DNA of 64,000 nucleotides from positions 1,984,001 to 2,048,000 of the forward strand of contig JAGKQI010000103.1 of NCBI GenBank assembly GCA_018806915.1, written 5' to 3'. This stretch comes from Phytophthora colocasiae. Its lineage: Eukaryota; Oomycota; Peronosporomycetes; Peronosporales; Peronosporaceae. Positions within the stretch are counted from its first letter, which is position 1. The number at the start of each line of letters is the position of its first letter. Positions 10,359 to 20,253 of this stretch are shown here, piece after piece. The notes under the pieces are model-generated. The model was not told where the DNA came from and did no database searches. It saw nothing but the letters and a program-made list of their open reading frames with translations. Made by a program: the position numbers and the translations under genes.

Positions 10359-12260
10359 AGGCAAACCCGAAAGACCTGAAGTCTCTGACGGATCTGCCAT
10401 TCCCTGGGTCGCTCCGATCCATGCAATCGTTCCTGGGAAGTTTGAATTACTATAGTCGGTTCATCGAGGATTATGCGATCTATGCATCGGTCCTATATGA
10501 ACTACGTGAAGTGGAGTTCGCAGAACTGAAGAAGCGACCAGATCTTCGGAAGATCATGGATAGCACGGACCCGATCAATCGAGATCCCGTTGCGCTTAAG
10601 TCGAATCAGGATGGATCACCCGACACCTTGACTCAAAAGGGGAATAGTACGCCGGATCTTAACTTGGGGGCGACGCCTCCCCCCTGTTCAAGCAAGGTCG
10701 GAGCCAATCTGGCCCAAAGAGCTGGCGACGAAAGGTGGGGTAGGGCACACAGGGCGTTTACAGCCTTGAAAACCAAGATCGCGTCGACCCCGATCCTTCG
10801 TCACTTCGACATGACAAAGTTACCCGTGGTGATCGTGTATGCCAGTGACTGGGCGATTTCCGCCGCACTAATGCAGGAAGACGACCAGATCTACCACCCG
10901 GTCGCGTTTGCCAGCCGAACCTTGAAGACGAACGAGTTAAACTATAATGTTGCCGAAAAGGAGGTGTTGGCTCTACTTCAGATCCTGGATCTACACTACA
11001 CCCTGTTGGTGGGACGTCGGATCAAGGTCCTAACCAGACACTCCACGCTTGCCTGGCTGTTCAAGGCTGCCGGCCTTCAAGGGCGTCTGGGACAATGGTC
11101 TGCTCTCCTGTCCCCATGGACACTCGAGATCACGAAGTGTACGAAGGGAGAGGATGAGATACTGGGGGCGATCGCAGCTAATATAACGCCTAGATCGGAG
11201 ATCGACGAAGCCCTGATCGCGATCGCGCCACAGAAGGAACCAAGGCGTAAGATCCAGATGCCGATTCCCACCGTAGATCCAGGCGAGGAGCTATGGGTAG
11301 TAAGTTTCGACGGTTCGGCACGCGTGAAACGAGGAGGAGGCGCTTTCAGCGCGATCGTGTGGAGTTTGCCGGAGTGGAAAGTGATCAAAGCTAGATCAGA
11401 CTATGCGGAGAGTCTTACTGTCAATGAAGCGGAATACCGTGGGCTCTTGCTAGGTCTTGGCATGATCGCACAGTTAGAACGCCGCCGTTTGGTCATTTGT
11501 GGCGATTCGAACCTAGTGATCCGACAAGTCCGGGGCGAGATCGACTGCAAGGCGCCAGGATTGACGTTACTGAAACAGAAGGTGCTAGATCACTTGCGGA
11601 ATTGGGGAGATCATGAGCTAGTCCATGTGAAGAGAGACTGGAATGGGAGCGCAGACAGCTTGGCGAGTGCCGCGCTGCAGCGAGGAAGCGGGATCGAGGT
11701 CCACGATGAAGCAGATCGGTGTGATCTGGTCACCCTAAATCGGCTTGATGAGGTGTTGATCCCTCGAGTTGAAGATCGAACGGTGCAAGTGTCGGCTGTA
11801 GCCACGGGTGCAGCCCGAGCGCGACCCGATGCCGCCGTCCTGCGAGAGGAACTGATCCGGGAGATGCGAGTGGATCGGATCAGGCGAGCCCAGGACGAGG
11901 AGGTCTGGATCGCCGGACTAAAGAAGTACCTGGCTGGGCAGATCGCGGATCTTACTCGAGCCGAGTCTGGATCTTACGCCAAGATCGCTTCCGAGTACAA
12001 GGTAGATGAACAGGATCTGTTGTTTTATTGCCCACCAGGGCCGAGATCAAGAGGTGATCGCGACCGCCTGATGAGACTCGTGGTTCCAGAAACGCTACAG
12101 CAGGATGTCCTCCACCACTACCATACGACTCTGGAAGGGGGACATCAAGGGATCGGACGCACTTATCAGCGGATCCGAGATCATTTCCACTGGAGGGGAT
12201 TATATCGGAGTGTGCAGCGATACGTAGGCGAGTGTGTAGACTGTGAGACCGGAAAGGAGA
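10358..12260 (+). pseudogene. Gypsy pol: RNase H, archaeal-like second RNase H, integrase zinc domain
   Basis: Continues pol in frame 2. First comes the RT thumb, then the Ty3-type RNase H at about 10800-11080 (YASDWAISAALMQ, AEKEVLALL). In that domain the usual TDH motif reads LTRHSTLAWL, so one catalytic Asp is replaced by Arg. A second RNase H lies at about 11290-11680 with a full set of acidic residues: SFDGSARV, NEAEYRGLL, CGDSNLVIRQ and DWNGSADSLAS. Extra RNase H domains of archaeal type are known from some plant and oomycete LTR elements. The integrase H2C2 zinc domain follows at about 12110-12250 (HHYHTTLEGGH, CVDCETGK). The frame is lost at about 12257. Confidence 0.9.
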
Positions 12261-13484
12261 CCCACGATCCGGGGCGAGTCACCTGGGAATCTGCAAGCTA
12301 CATACCCATTCCAGATCATAGCGATGGATCACATACCCTCTCTGCCCAGATCCAACAAAGGCAATACTGAACTGCTGATCTGGGTGGATCTGTTCACGGG
12401 ATATGTGATCGCAAAGGCTAGTTCCTCCCGATCGGCTCAGACCGTCGCGGAATCTTATGAAGAATGCGTGTTCCGCAGATTTGGCGCTAGCGAGATGATC
12501 AGGCACGATCGAGAGCCGGGCTTCATGTCCGACTTCTTCAGATCGTTTAATAGGATCCTGGGGCAGCGACAACGGGCGACGATGGCCTACCGACCACAGG
12601 CCAATGGGACTGCGGAACGGATGGTGCAAACGGCCACTAGGGCAATCAAGATGTATGTTCAAGATCTCAATCAAAAGGACTGGGATGAATATGCGGAGAG
12701 ATTGACTTTCGCCATTAACACGGCTCACGATCGGGTCCGGAGAGATACCCCTCACTATTTGGTACACGGATGGGATCCAAGATCGACGTTGGAAGCAACG
12801 ATCCCGATCGGGTCGACCAGACGCCACGATCGCGATCCAAGACGGTGGAGATATCGCGTTCAGAGATACTACCAGCAGTCGAGAGAACAGGTCAACGCTA
12901 AGCTGCGAGAGGCGATCGCGGACCGAGCTGATCGGCACAATGAGGATGTCGATCCGCATCAGATCGAAGCTGGATCACGAGTTTGGCTATACCTAGATCG
13001 TGTGAAGGAAGGGTATGCCCGTAAACTCGCCCACCTTTGGCATGGCCCGTTCCGTGTTGCAGAGAAGCTCAATGAATTCACGATCAAGCTGGAGATCGCG
13101 GGCTCTGATTACCATATCTTTCCGGTGGTTCATGTTTCTAAGCTAAAGCTGGTACGGAATTTCCCAGATCGACCGCGGATCGAGTTGACGGTAGATGAAG
13201 CAGATCGGCTCGATTTCGATGAGATCCTCCTTCCGGAGGACAGTTGGGTTCCAGATCTGGATGCCGATGAGTACGAAGTCGAACGGATCTCGGACATGCG
13301 AAGTGGGAAACGAACTCGCTACGGCCGGATCTATCGTGAGTTCCTGGTGCACTGGGTCGGTTATGATGAGCCAACGTGGGTCGACGAAGCTGATCTTAAC
13401 TGTGGGGCCATATTGAGCGCGTTCCTACGTGACCACGCTAATCGGAACCGATTCGGCGTGATGCAGTCGCTCGAAGAAGTGTAA
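12257..13484 (+). pseudogene. Gypsy pol: integrase core and chromodomain
   Basis: Frame-3 continuation of pol to the TAA at 13482-13484. The DDE triad is at about 12327 (AMDHIPSL), 12507 (RHDREPGF) and 12615 (NGTAERM); the last two are 35 residues apart, the retroviral D35E spacing. The C-terminus carries the GPF-like stretch LWHGPFRVAEKL and a chromodomain at about 13275-13440 (FLVHWVGYDEPTWV). Chromodomain integrases (chromoviruses) can direct insertion to histone-marked chromatin. About two bases appear missing at the junction with the zinc domain. This copy found its target inside another transposon gene. Confidence 0.9.
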
Positions 13485-13493
13485 GGGAAGCCA

Positions 13494-13518
13494 GGCGAGG
13501 TGACAGGGTTACCTCGCC
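13494..13518. other. Hairpin between convergent pol and antisense ORF
   Basis: GGCGAGGT at 13494-13501 pairs with ACCTCGCC at 13511-13518 across a 9-nt loop, ten bases after the pol stop. The antisense ORF ends downstream at 13837. From 13519 to 13836 the DNA is purine-rich and has no gene. Confidence 0.6.
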
Positions 13519-13836
13519 GGGATCGAAGAAGCTGATGTGGAGGAGAATTCAGATCAAAGCGAGAGTTTTATATTTGTGTATATGCATGTGCGTAGGGAAT
13601 TTGACGGTGGAAGATGGTGATCCGGGATGTCGAGATAAAGATGAAAGGGGATCACATTCCTAAAATGATAGAGTACGATGGAATGACTGTGAGAATGGAG
13701 ATTACGGATTACGAGTGGAGATTATGAGAATTACGAATGGAGATGGAAGAATGTAGAACGGCCCTGGAAGGGGTTCCGAATCCGAACTCGGGGAGAAGCC
13801 CCGAGCCTTGCTGCAAGTGATCGAAGTTCGCACGAC

Positions 13837-16641
13837 TTACGGAGAAGCGGCCCCAGCGGGAGGGGGATTGAACTTGCCGATAAGTCGGGGAATCCTGGTA
13901 GCGGGATGGTTGACCGGGTCTTGCCGATACTGGTTACGCCACGGATCCGCCTCGTCACACTCCTCCAGAGCCTCGATCAGGTTCGCCGGCTCTGGGACGT
14001 TCGCGTTGAGATCCGCCAGGTTGGCACGCCGAGAGACCACGCCGGGATACCAACGAACCACATCCACCGACGGAATGGGGAGGTGAAGGAAGAACGGATC
14101 CAGCAGGATGTCGAGATCGAACCACTGATTGCGCATTATGGCGGGGAAGGAGGCGAGGAATTGGCGCCAAGCAGACCCAGCCCGACTCCGCCGGGCCTTG
14201 CGAGCAACGTAATACCGCTGCAGTTCAAGATCCGCATCCTGCATGGCAGAGGTGATCTCGAAGTTGTGGGTGGCCTCCCAAAATGCTTGACGGTGCCGTT
14301 CCTCCAGAACGCGATAGGTGGCGGCCACGGCCGCGAGGGGTGTTCCCTCCCTCTCATGCAGATCGAGGTCGAACGTAAGGGGACCCGGGTTCGTGAAGTC
14401 GTTCCACGGCTCCAGAGCCAGCAGATCAAGCACGTTCACGCCCGTGATCAACTCGTGGAGGTATTCGGTGCGGGGGGTCGGTGCAGGCCCAGCCTGTATC
14501 TGGGAAGGGAACAGCCAACCCGAAGGGATCAACAACCGTTTGCCCAGAGAACTGGCGATCAGACCCACGATCGAATACTGCCCGATCACCTGCGGATCCC
14601 ACGGCACGATGTCAGCGGCCGCGAAGGTACGCTGCCGATCGTACCCTGGAATGAAAGAGGCGACCGGGAACAGGGGTGGTCGGAGCCCGGGGGGCGAGGA
14701 ACCGCCGGAAGGAGGTGGCGGCGGTGACGGGGAACCCGGAGGTGATCCTGGAGACGGTGGGCCTGATCCATCCGGAGATGGGCCTGAGCCGTCCGGAGAC
14801 CCCGATCCACGGGTGCCAGAAGGTCCGGATCTCGGAACCTGACCGGACTCGCGCCGGTGCGTCGAGATAGACCGTTGGCGGCCCATGTGTAGAGTCTCGT
14901 CCTCCTCGGAGTCCTCCGCCTCGTTGGAACGTTCCGATTCGGCTTCAGAACTAGTTCCATTGCTGGGTTCTGGGCTTCCGTCCTCTTCGGACGGCGATGA
15001 GAATGGGTGCTGGGGATCGTAGTCGGAGTCTTCCTCGTCCTCATCCGGCGAATCACCCTCGGCGGGAAGCGATCCGGACGGATCCGTAGGCGCTGGGGTC
15101 GGATCAGGGGCTGGAGTGTCGGTTTCCTCCCCTCCGGCTTGCCCAGAAGCTTGATCCGCTAACAGATCCAGCGGACTCGCCGTTGATCCTGCCGGGGTCG
15201 GGACCACCGTGGGTGTGACAGGCTGGGTTGACCCGGGAGCTTCGGTAGCTGCAGGTTTTAGATCACGGGGAGCTGAGGTGCTCCGAGCCGGACGCTTGCG
15301 TGAGGAAGGAGGAACGGCCGGGGAAGCGGAGGCGCTTCGAGATCTTTTGGTGGCACGAGCCGCCCGTCGATCCGCGATCCACGAGGACAACCGAGCAGAG
15401 GAATCCTCGGCGTGGTGCAGCTGTTGCTCGGCTTCGGCATAATCAGCGTCCAGCTCTTGGTGAGCCTGTCGAAGCTCCGCGTTCTGTCGCTGGAGTTGGT
15501 CGAGTTCCTGTGTCGCCGCATCCCGGGCGGAACGAGCCACGTCAAGGTCTGCGAGGGCAGACAAACGATCTTGGGTGGCATCGTCCAGGTCGACCTGGAT
15601 TCGATCACGGTCTACCGTTACTCGATTGAGATCTTGCATTGCCTGATCCCGGTCGAGGCGGGCCTGATCCAGGTCTGCGACGGCCTGATCCCGCTCGGCA
15701 ATGGCGGCACGATGCTGGACGGAGAGCTGGTCCCGGTCGTGCTGGATTATTTCCAGATTTCCCAAGGCGTCTGCCAGATCTTGCTCTAGGCTGGATACGG
15801 CGGCGGCATCGGCGGTTGCACCCAGAGGCGGAGCGCGAGAATCCGGGGCGGATACGTCCTCCAAGGCGAGGTGTGCCCGAGCCAGCTCAACCTGGTGATC
15901 CTCTGCCTCGCGTTCCAGATACGCGACTTCGGCTCGAGCGGCGAGCAACTCCGCTTGGGTCCGCGTCAACTCCAACCTCAACCGAGCTTCCTCTGCCGTC
16001 GGGCGAGTCTGATCAGCAGGCATGGCCATAGCCGCTTGTGGACCTTGGGAGGAATCGTTCCTCTGCCAGCGATCAAGGCTACGCTGAGTGAGGGTCAGGT
16101 CATGACGCACGGCGGCGAGCTCCCGTTCGCGATCCTGAAGCTCATCCCGGAGTTCAATCTCCGTCTCCCCGGCTATGCGAAGTTCGGCCAGCCGGAAGTC
16201 GAGATCCTCGAGCGCAGAGTCTAGCCGCGCCTGGATCCGGGCCAGTCGCTGCTCAGACTCCCGTCGTTCGGCGTCGTGCTGGGCCCGTTGATCCTGCAAG
16301 GCGGCGATCGCGTCCCCACCGATAGCATCTCCGGTTCCCGATCGCAGATGAGCGATTTCGGCGTTCAGCCGCAAAATCTCCTCAGCTTGGTCGTCCCGGA
16401 AGCGCTCCATATCCTCCATGTCGGATCGCAACCGGCGAACGGTGTCGTCCAGGTGGTCCCGATCGCGACTCAAGGTTTCGCGCATCCGTTGGCTGTGGGC
16501 CAGCCTCGCTTGCAAGGTGACCAGCTCAGGGTTTACCCCGGGGGTTGAGAAGCGGGAGGCCGTGGATCGGGCGGATCGGATCGAGTGCTCGCTCGAGGGC
16601 GTTCTCGGCGTCAGAGGGGGCGAGGAAGGCGGATCGGACAT
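13837..16641 (-). CDS. Antisense ORF of Gypsy element, coiled-coil protein (934 aa)
   Basis: A long open frame on the strand opposite gag-pol, between pol and the 3' LTR. The first ATG in frame is at 16641; the frame is open further upstream into the 3' LTR, but only from a TTG. Layout by residue: 1-40 Ser/Pro-rich; about 41-430 predicted coiled coil, with five 14-residue repeats (xRDxxxxDLxxxxx) at about 317-386; basic Ser/Arg stretch 430-460 that could be a nuclear signal; acidic low-complexity region 500-585; Gly/Ser/Pro tract 600-655; then a Trp- and Leu-rich globular domain at about 656-934 that I do not recognise. It is intact, unlike pol in the same copy. It would need an antisense promoter in or near the 3' LTR. 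Function unknown; structural, nucleic-acid-binding and regulatory roles are all possible. Confidence 0.7.
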   Translation of the reverse strand: MSDPPSSPPLTPRTPSSEHSIRSARSTASRFSTPGVNPELVTLQARLAHSQRMRETLSRDRDHLDDTVRRLRSDMEDMERFRDDQAEEILRLNAEIAHLRSGTGDAIGGDAIAALQDQRAQHDAERRESEQRLARIQARLDSALEDLDFRLAELRIAGETEIELRDELQDRERELAAVRHDLTLTQRSLDRWQRNDSSQGPQAAMAMPADQTRPTAEEARLRLELTRTQAELLAARAEVAYLEREAEDHQVELARAHLALEDVSAPDSRAPPLGATADAAAVSSLEQDLADALGNLEIIQHDRDQLSVQHRAAIAERDQAVADLDQARLDRDQAMQDLNRVTVDRDRIQVDLDDATQDRLSALADLDVARSARDAATQELDQLQRQNAELRQAHQELDADYAEAEQQLHHAEDSSARLSSWIADRRAARATKRSRSASASPAVPPSSRKRPARSTSAPRDLKPAATEAPGSTQPVTPTVVPTPAGSTASPLDLLADQASGQAGGEETDTPAPDPTPAPTDPSGSLPAEGDSPDEDEEDSDYDPQHPFSSPSEEDGSPEPSNGTSSEAESERSNEAEDSEEDETLHMGRQRSISTHRRESGQVPRSGPSGTRGSGSPDGSGPSPDGSGPPSPGSPPGSPSPPPPPSGGSSPPGLRPPLFPVASFIPGYDRQRTFAAADIVPWDPQVIGQYSIVGLIASSLGKRLLIPSGWLFPSQIQAGPAPTPRTEYLHELITGVNVLDLLALEPWNDFTNPGPLTFDLDLHEREGTPLAAVAATYRVLEERHRQAFWEATHNFEITSAMQDADLELQRYYVARKARRSRAGSAWRQFLASFPAIMRNQWFDLDILLDPFFLHLPIPSVDVVRWYPGVVSRRANLADLNANVPEPANLIEALEECDEADPWRNQYRQDPVNHPATRIPRLIGKFNPPPAGAASP
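15484..15693 (-). repeat. 42-bp coding repeats in the antisense ORF
   Basis: Five degenerate copies of a 14-residue (42-bp) unit, each with an ERD/DRD core followed by DL. They form part of the coiled coil (two heptads per unit). Confidence 0.7.
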
Positions 16642-16732
16642 TGCGAGGGAGTGGTGGCACTTGAACGACTTGTGTTCCAGGTGGTGAATGTGGAAATAAA
16701 CCCGAAGTGAGCTGCGGCAGCTCAACTTACGT

Positions 16733-16744
16733 GCTGGGGGCGGA
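16733..16744 (+). other. Gypsy polypurine tract
   Basis: GCTGGGGGCGGA ends directly at the first base of the 3' LTR, where plus-strand DNA synthesis is primed. Its purine run is short and interrupted. Confidence 0.6.
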
Positions 16745-18307
16745 TGTGGTGAAGCGGACGAGAATTTTTCCCGGAGAGGCAATATCAGCCACGAACCCGA
16801 ATAGAGTCGGGACGAGCGACAGGGGGGACCTGTGATCCCCAGATCTGGGTCGAATCAGACGAAGGCACGATGGGTCCCGCCGGGGAACAGGCAACAGAGA
16901 CACCGGCGGGGGAGCAAGTGGAGCGGTGTTCGTGGGTGATCCGAACCCTGCCGGAGGAAGAATGGGGAAATCAAGGATGTTCTTGCGCGATCAACGATGA
17001 CGGGGTCCCAAGTGAACGCGATCGGCTTACCCCGGCGCCTCGAGGCCTCTAGCAGCATGACCCTATATCCCCGGGCGGCAACGAAGCAGGATCACGCAGG
17101 ATCACTGCGTGATCGTCTCTCGTTTAGGTACGAGATCAGGTCCGGATCAAGCTCAGCCTCAGGCGCGACGCAGACTCTTCTGGTGGCCTGATCCGGATTC
17201 TTTGAAGAATTACCAAGCGGGATCAGGCCGCGATCGAGCCCCAATTAAGTGCGAGATCAAGCTTCGGTTAAGTGCGAGATCAAGCTTCGGTTAAGTGCGA
17301 GATCAAGCTTCGGTTAAGTGCGAGATCAAGCTTCGTTTAAGTGCGAGATCAAGCTTCGGTTAAGTACGGAATCGGCCCACGATCAGGGTTAGAGGAACCA
17401 AGCTAGGGATCAGCTATGTAGCCAGTGTCATGTGATCGTAGGATAGTAAATCAGGATGGGATTAGTAGGCATAGGAATAACCATAAACAGACTCGAATTT
17501 ACCTTCTAGTGCGCAAGTGGATTTCTTCAGGACCCAGGACAAGGGAAGAGGATAGCATATTGGCCTCCCCTTAGTGTTCCAGCAAGTCACTTCGCCCACC
17601 TAGCTACAGCTAAGACCGGATCCCCGATTTGGCCGGCTTACCTTACGCTAGTGTGAGGATCTCTCGATATCTCAACAACCCCAAGGGACTCGAATTTGCC
17701 CTGAACCACTCAAGTGTCTTCGCTACGCCTGGAACCGGGAACTACATTGGCCCTACAAGCGTCAGGAAGGTAAGGATACGTGACCTAGTATAGCGGTTAA
17801 GTCTGGATAATATATTGGCCAGCTTTGCCCTATCTAGTGAACTATCCTTTAAGTGCATACATCGGATCGGAAGGAATTGGTTGTTTAGCCTAAGGATCCC
17901 GTCGAATCTCGCCCCCTCAAGACCCCCGCTATCGGAAGCGGAAAACAACGAAAGGAAGGGACTGAATCCCGAACATTGGACTATTGGAAGACCTGGATCA
18001 AGAACCAGGCACCCGGATCAAGGCTCGAGAACTCGCCTACGACCGGGATCAAGTACCCCGAGGTGGAGTGAAGAACTTCCACGCCGCCTCAAACCCCTGC
18101 GTCACCCAAGACCTTCTTCTCGTCCCAAGACATCTTCAGAAGTTACCTGGAAGAGCGTAACCCGCCTACCGACGGGTACACAAGGTGAACACTACACGCA
18201 ACAAGATCACGGATCATCGGGGGACCCCCTCCGTTAGTCGGTGTCTGGGCGCAAGTGGCGATCGCGATCGGCCTCAACCAGATTTTGGCCAGATCCGCTC
18301 CACCACA
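16745..18307 (+). repeat. Gypsy 3' LTR (1563 bp)
   Basis: Near-identical copy of the 5' LTR. It is followed by ATAT at 18308-18311, the second copy of the target duplication. Confidence 0.95.
17245..17359 (+). repeat. 23-bp tandem array in 3' LTR, 5 copies
   Basis: Same unit as at 4445-4605 but two copies fewer. The CCTTGG variant copy is absent here. Confidence 0.95.
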
Positions 18308-18801
18308 ATATCCCAGGTTCCTCCTGCTTTCATCACAACGAGTAGCATGAAGAAGACGTCCTTGGCAGCAAAATTGGACCGCCTTCCACGACCAACATTC
18401 CAGTAACGATGGACGTGGCTTCGCACCGAAAACCACAACACATTGAGTTCACTTGGAGAGAAATTCGTGAGCCGTAGTACAGCCTCAGCACCACCGTCTT
18501 GAAATATCCCGTCTAAAATAGGGCATGGCGACGTGTTATCGGTGGAATCACCGCAGGTTTCATGCGTATCACCTGGAAATTGCGCCAGCTCCTCTCGTCG
18601 AGCTTCTTCACGGTCTTCTAGCATCTCTAACATCGTTTGTAGATGTCCAATATGGGCAGTGCGTGAGCGCGTGGAACGTGCCCTTGCTTCGCTCGATTCC
18701 TGCCCAAGCGATGGCGTTCTACGGTTGTTTCTTGCATTGGAAAGCCGGCGCATTGACGATGGTTTCGCGCGAGTAGCAGGAGACGACTGGCGTTGTGACA
18801 T
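18308..18801 (-). pseudogene. Harbinger-type transposase, N-terminal part (split by Gypsy)
   Basis: ATG at 18801. The first ~100 residues are charged (RSRTAHIGHLQTMLEMLEDREE is a helical stretch), followed by the helix-turn-helix region of DDE_Tnp_4 proteins (LRLTNFSPSELNVLWF, then RSNFAAKDVFFMLLVVMKAG). The frame enters the Gypsy LTR after GGTWD. It continues in frame at 3944, where MLARIFRIKTPTF completes the domain. Nothing else suggests decay, so the gene may have been active before being interrupted. Confidence 0.9.
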
Positions 18802-19707
18802 TCTTTAATGCCGGAAGTTGAGGTTTGTCTTGTGGTTGAGCAGAGATCTAGAGAATTCGGAAATGATACATTCAATTCGTAGTAGCGAGCGTCCCGCAGT
18901 TACATCGCAGTAATACGGTAGAGAAGACGGTGGAAAGTAGTTCCAGCATGTGATTATCTACTAAACAGATTATCATTCCTAGCGTCAAAAGCGTTTGACC
19001 AGCAGGGTAATAAAACAAGTGTTTCATTTCTTATGTAGCATCGTCACTAGCGACAAACTCATTAACTTCAACAAAGGACTATTGGCCCACAGTTTACCGC
19101 AAAAGTGCTGTGAGATTTGCTTGATCGAAAAGCTATCGCAAAAGTTGCATTAACGCAAAAATCGCTTTTTGAGCGCCCATCCCTACGGCTAGGGTTCAGT
19201 CTTTCGCACGGGCCAATCGCGAGCGCGGGGCTGCATGGATACGAAGCAGCGCGAGAGGCGACTTGACGTGTCTTTGGCTCGTCACGAATATCTAGATTTT
19301 TGTATGGTTCACTGGGCAAGAACCTTGAGGGCGCAAGGAAAAGTATTACACGCGTTGGCATTCCAAGCCGGACATTAGGACGGCTGCCATCCGAAGCATC
19401 ACTCGCCTGGAGCTCACTTGGTATTGAGTTGTAGGCATTACCCCCCTTCTTCGACCCAGCGAAAAAAATAGAGGTTGGGGCTTTGACCCTCATTTCAATT
19501 TCCTCCTGGCTCGGAAGAAACATCTCCCTAAAAACTCGCTTGGAGTCGACAGAAAGGAGCTCTCGCCTGTGCCACAGGCGGCCCACGAGGTTATAGTCGT
19601 CCCAAGAGAGAGAAAAAAGAGAGAAAGCCTTTTTTCCTACTGAGCTTAAACTCCGACGTCACTTTCAGTTTCGGTGGTCGTTGGAAACGTTTCCAGGAGC
19701 GCAGCCA
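18802..19707. other. No gene recognised; upstream region of KIX gene
   Basis: Right flank of the Harbinger transposase and 5' region of the next gene. A minus-strand ORF at 19068-19586 shows no domain. A purine-rich run lies at 19608-19640, just before the KIX gene. Confidence 0.5.
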
Positions 19708-20253
19708 ATGCCCAACCTCCCAATGAACGGATCTCGATATCCTGCGGCTGTGCGGGAAATTGACGGATCAGGTGTACCCATGTACGTGTCTAACGGAGCT
19801 CGCAGCAACACGACTCGGATGGTCACCCCAGTGACAGTGTCAGCAGGGCCTCCAGGAGGAATGAGCACGATTTTAGGTACTACGAACGCAGGCTGTGGCG
19901 CTCCAGTGACGGTGAATTCTAGTGCTCAAGACCCAACGAACGGGAATTGGCGACAGGCAGGCGACGAGATGCGGAGGATCCGGTCGCGACACGTGGTGCT
20001 GATCGAACGAATGCTACGCAACCATCAGCCGCACGATGTGCTGACTCAGGTACCCGAGAACTACGACTGGCATTCCAAGACCTTCACACTGGCGATCAAG
20101 ATCGAGCGACTCATGTTCACGTCTGCTACGTCGCGCGAGAACTACCTGGACGAGAGCACGTTGCGCCAGCGGATGCAGCTCCTGTCGCGTCATTTGGTGC
20201 GGATTCGGAAACGCAAGAATGCAGTTGCGGCATCGTACGAGACTCGCGTGTAG
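19708..20253 (+). CDS. KIX-domain protein (Mediator tail or CBP-like coactivator)
   Basis: 181 residues from the ATG at 19708; the frame is open upstream but only from a TTG. The first ~85 residues are low-complexity, rich in G, S, T, N and P. The C-terminal ~85 residues look like a KIX three-helix domain: RIRSRHVVLIERML (helix 1), FTLAIKIERLMFTSATS (helix 2), RENYLDESTLRQRMQLLSRH (helix 3), then a basic tail. The pattern IExxMFxxAxSRxxY matches helix 2-3 of KIX domains in CBP/p300 and MED15, where the fold binds activator peptides in the nucleus. The protein is much shorter than either, so it is either a stand-alone KIX protein or a divergent MED15-like subunit. Single exon. Assignment is by motif only. 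Confidence 0.6.
   Translation: MPNLPMNGSRYPAAVREIDGSGVPMYVSNGARSNTTRMVTPVTVSAGPPGGMSTILGTTNAGCGAPVTVNSSAQDPTNGNWRQAGDEMRRIRSRHVVLIERMLRNHQPHDVLTQVPENYDWHSKTFTLAIKIERLMFTSATSRENYLDESTLRQRMQLLSRHLVRIRKRKNAVAASYETRV

Larger units (their letters stand above)
3945..18307 (+). mobile_element. Gypsy (Ty3-like) LTR retrotransposon with antisense ORF
   Basis: A complete-length but coding-damaged element of 14,363 bp. It has two LTRs starting TGTGGTG and ending CACCACA, flanked by ATAT at 3941-3944 and 18308-18311 (4-bp target duplication). Order of parts: 5' LTR, tRNA primer site, gag with zinc knuckles, protease, reverse transcriptase, RNase H, second RNase H, integrase with chromodomain, then a large minus-strand ORF, polypurine tract and 3' LTR. 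The two LTRs differ by only three substitutions that I can find plus two repeat units, which implies recent insertion. Yet the coding part needs several frame changes and one stop readthrough, so this copy probably moved with help from another or was damaged recently. It sits inside a Harbinger transposase gene. Confidence 0.95.

Noticed and set aside
13906..16548. Several plus-strand ORFs of 60-270 codons
   Set aside because: They are shadows of the longer minus-strand antisense ORF, without recognisable domains, and change frame often.
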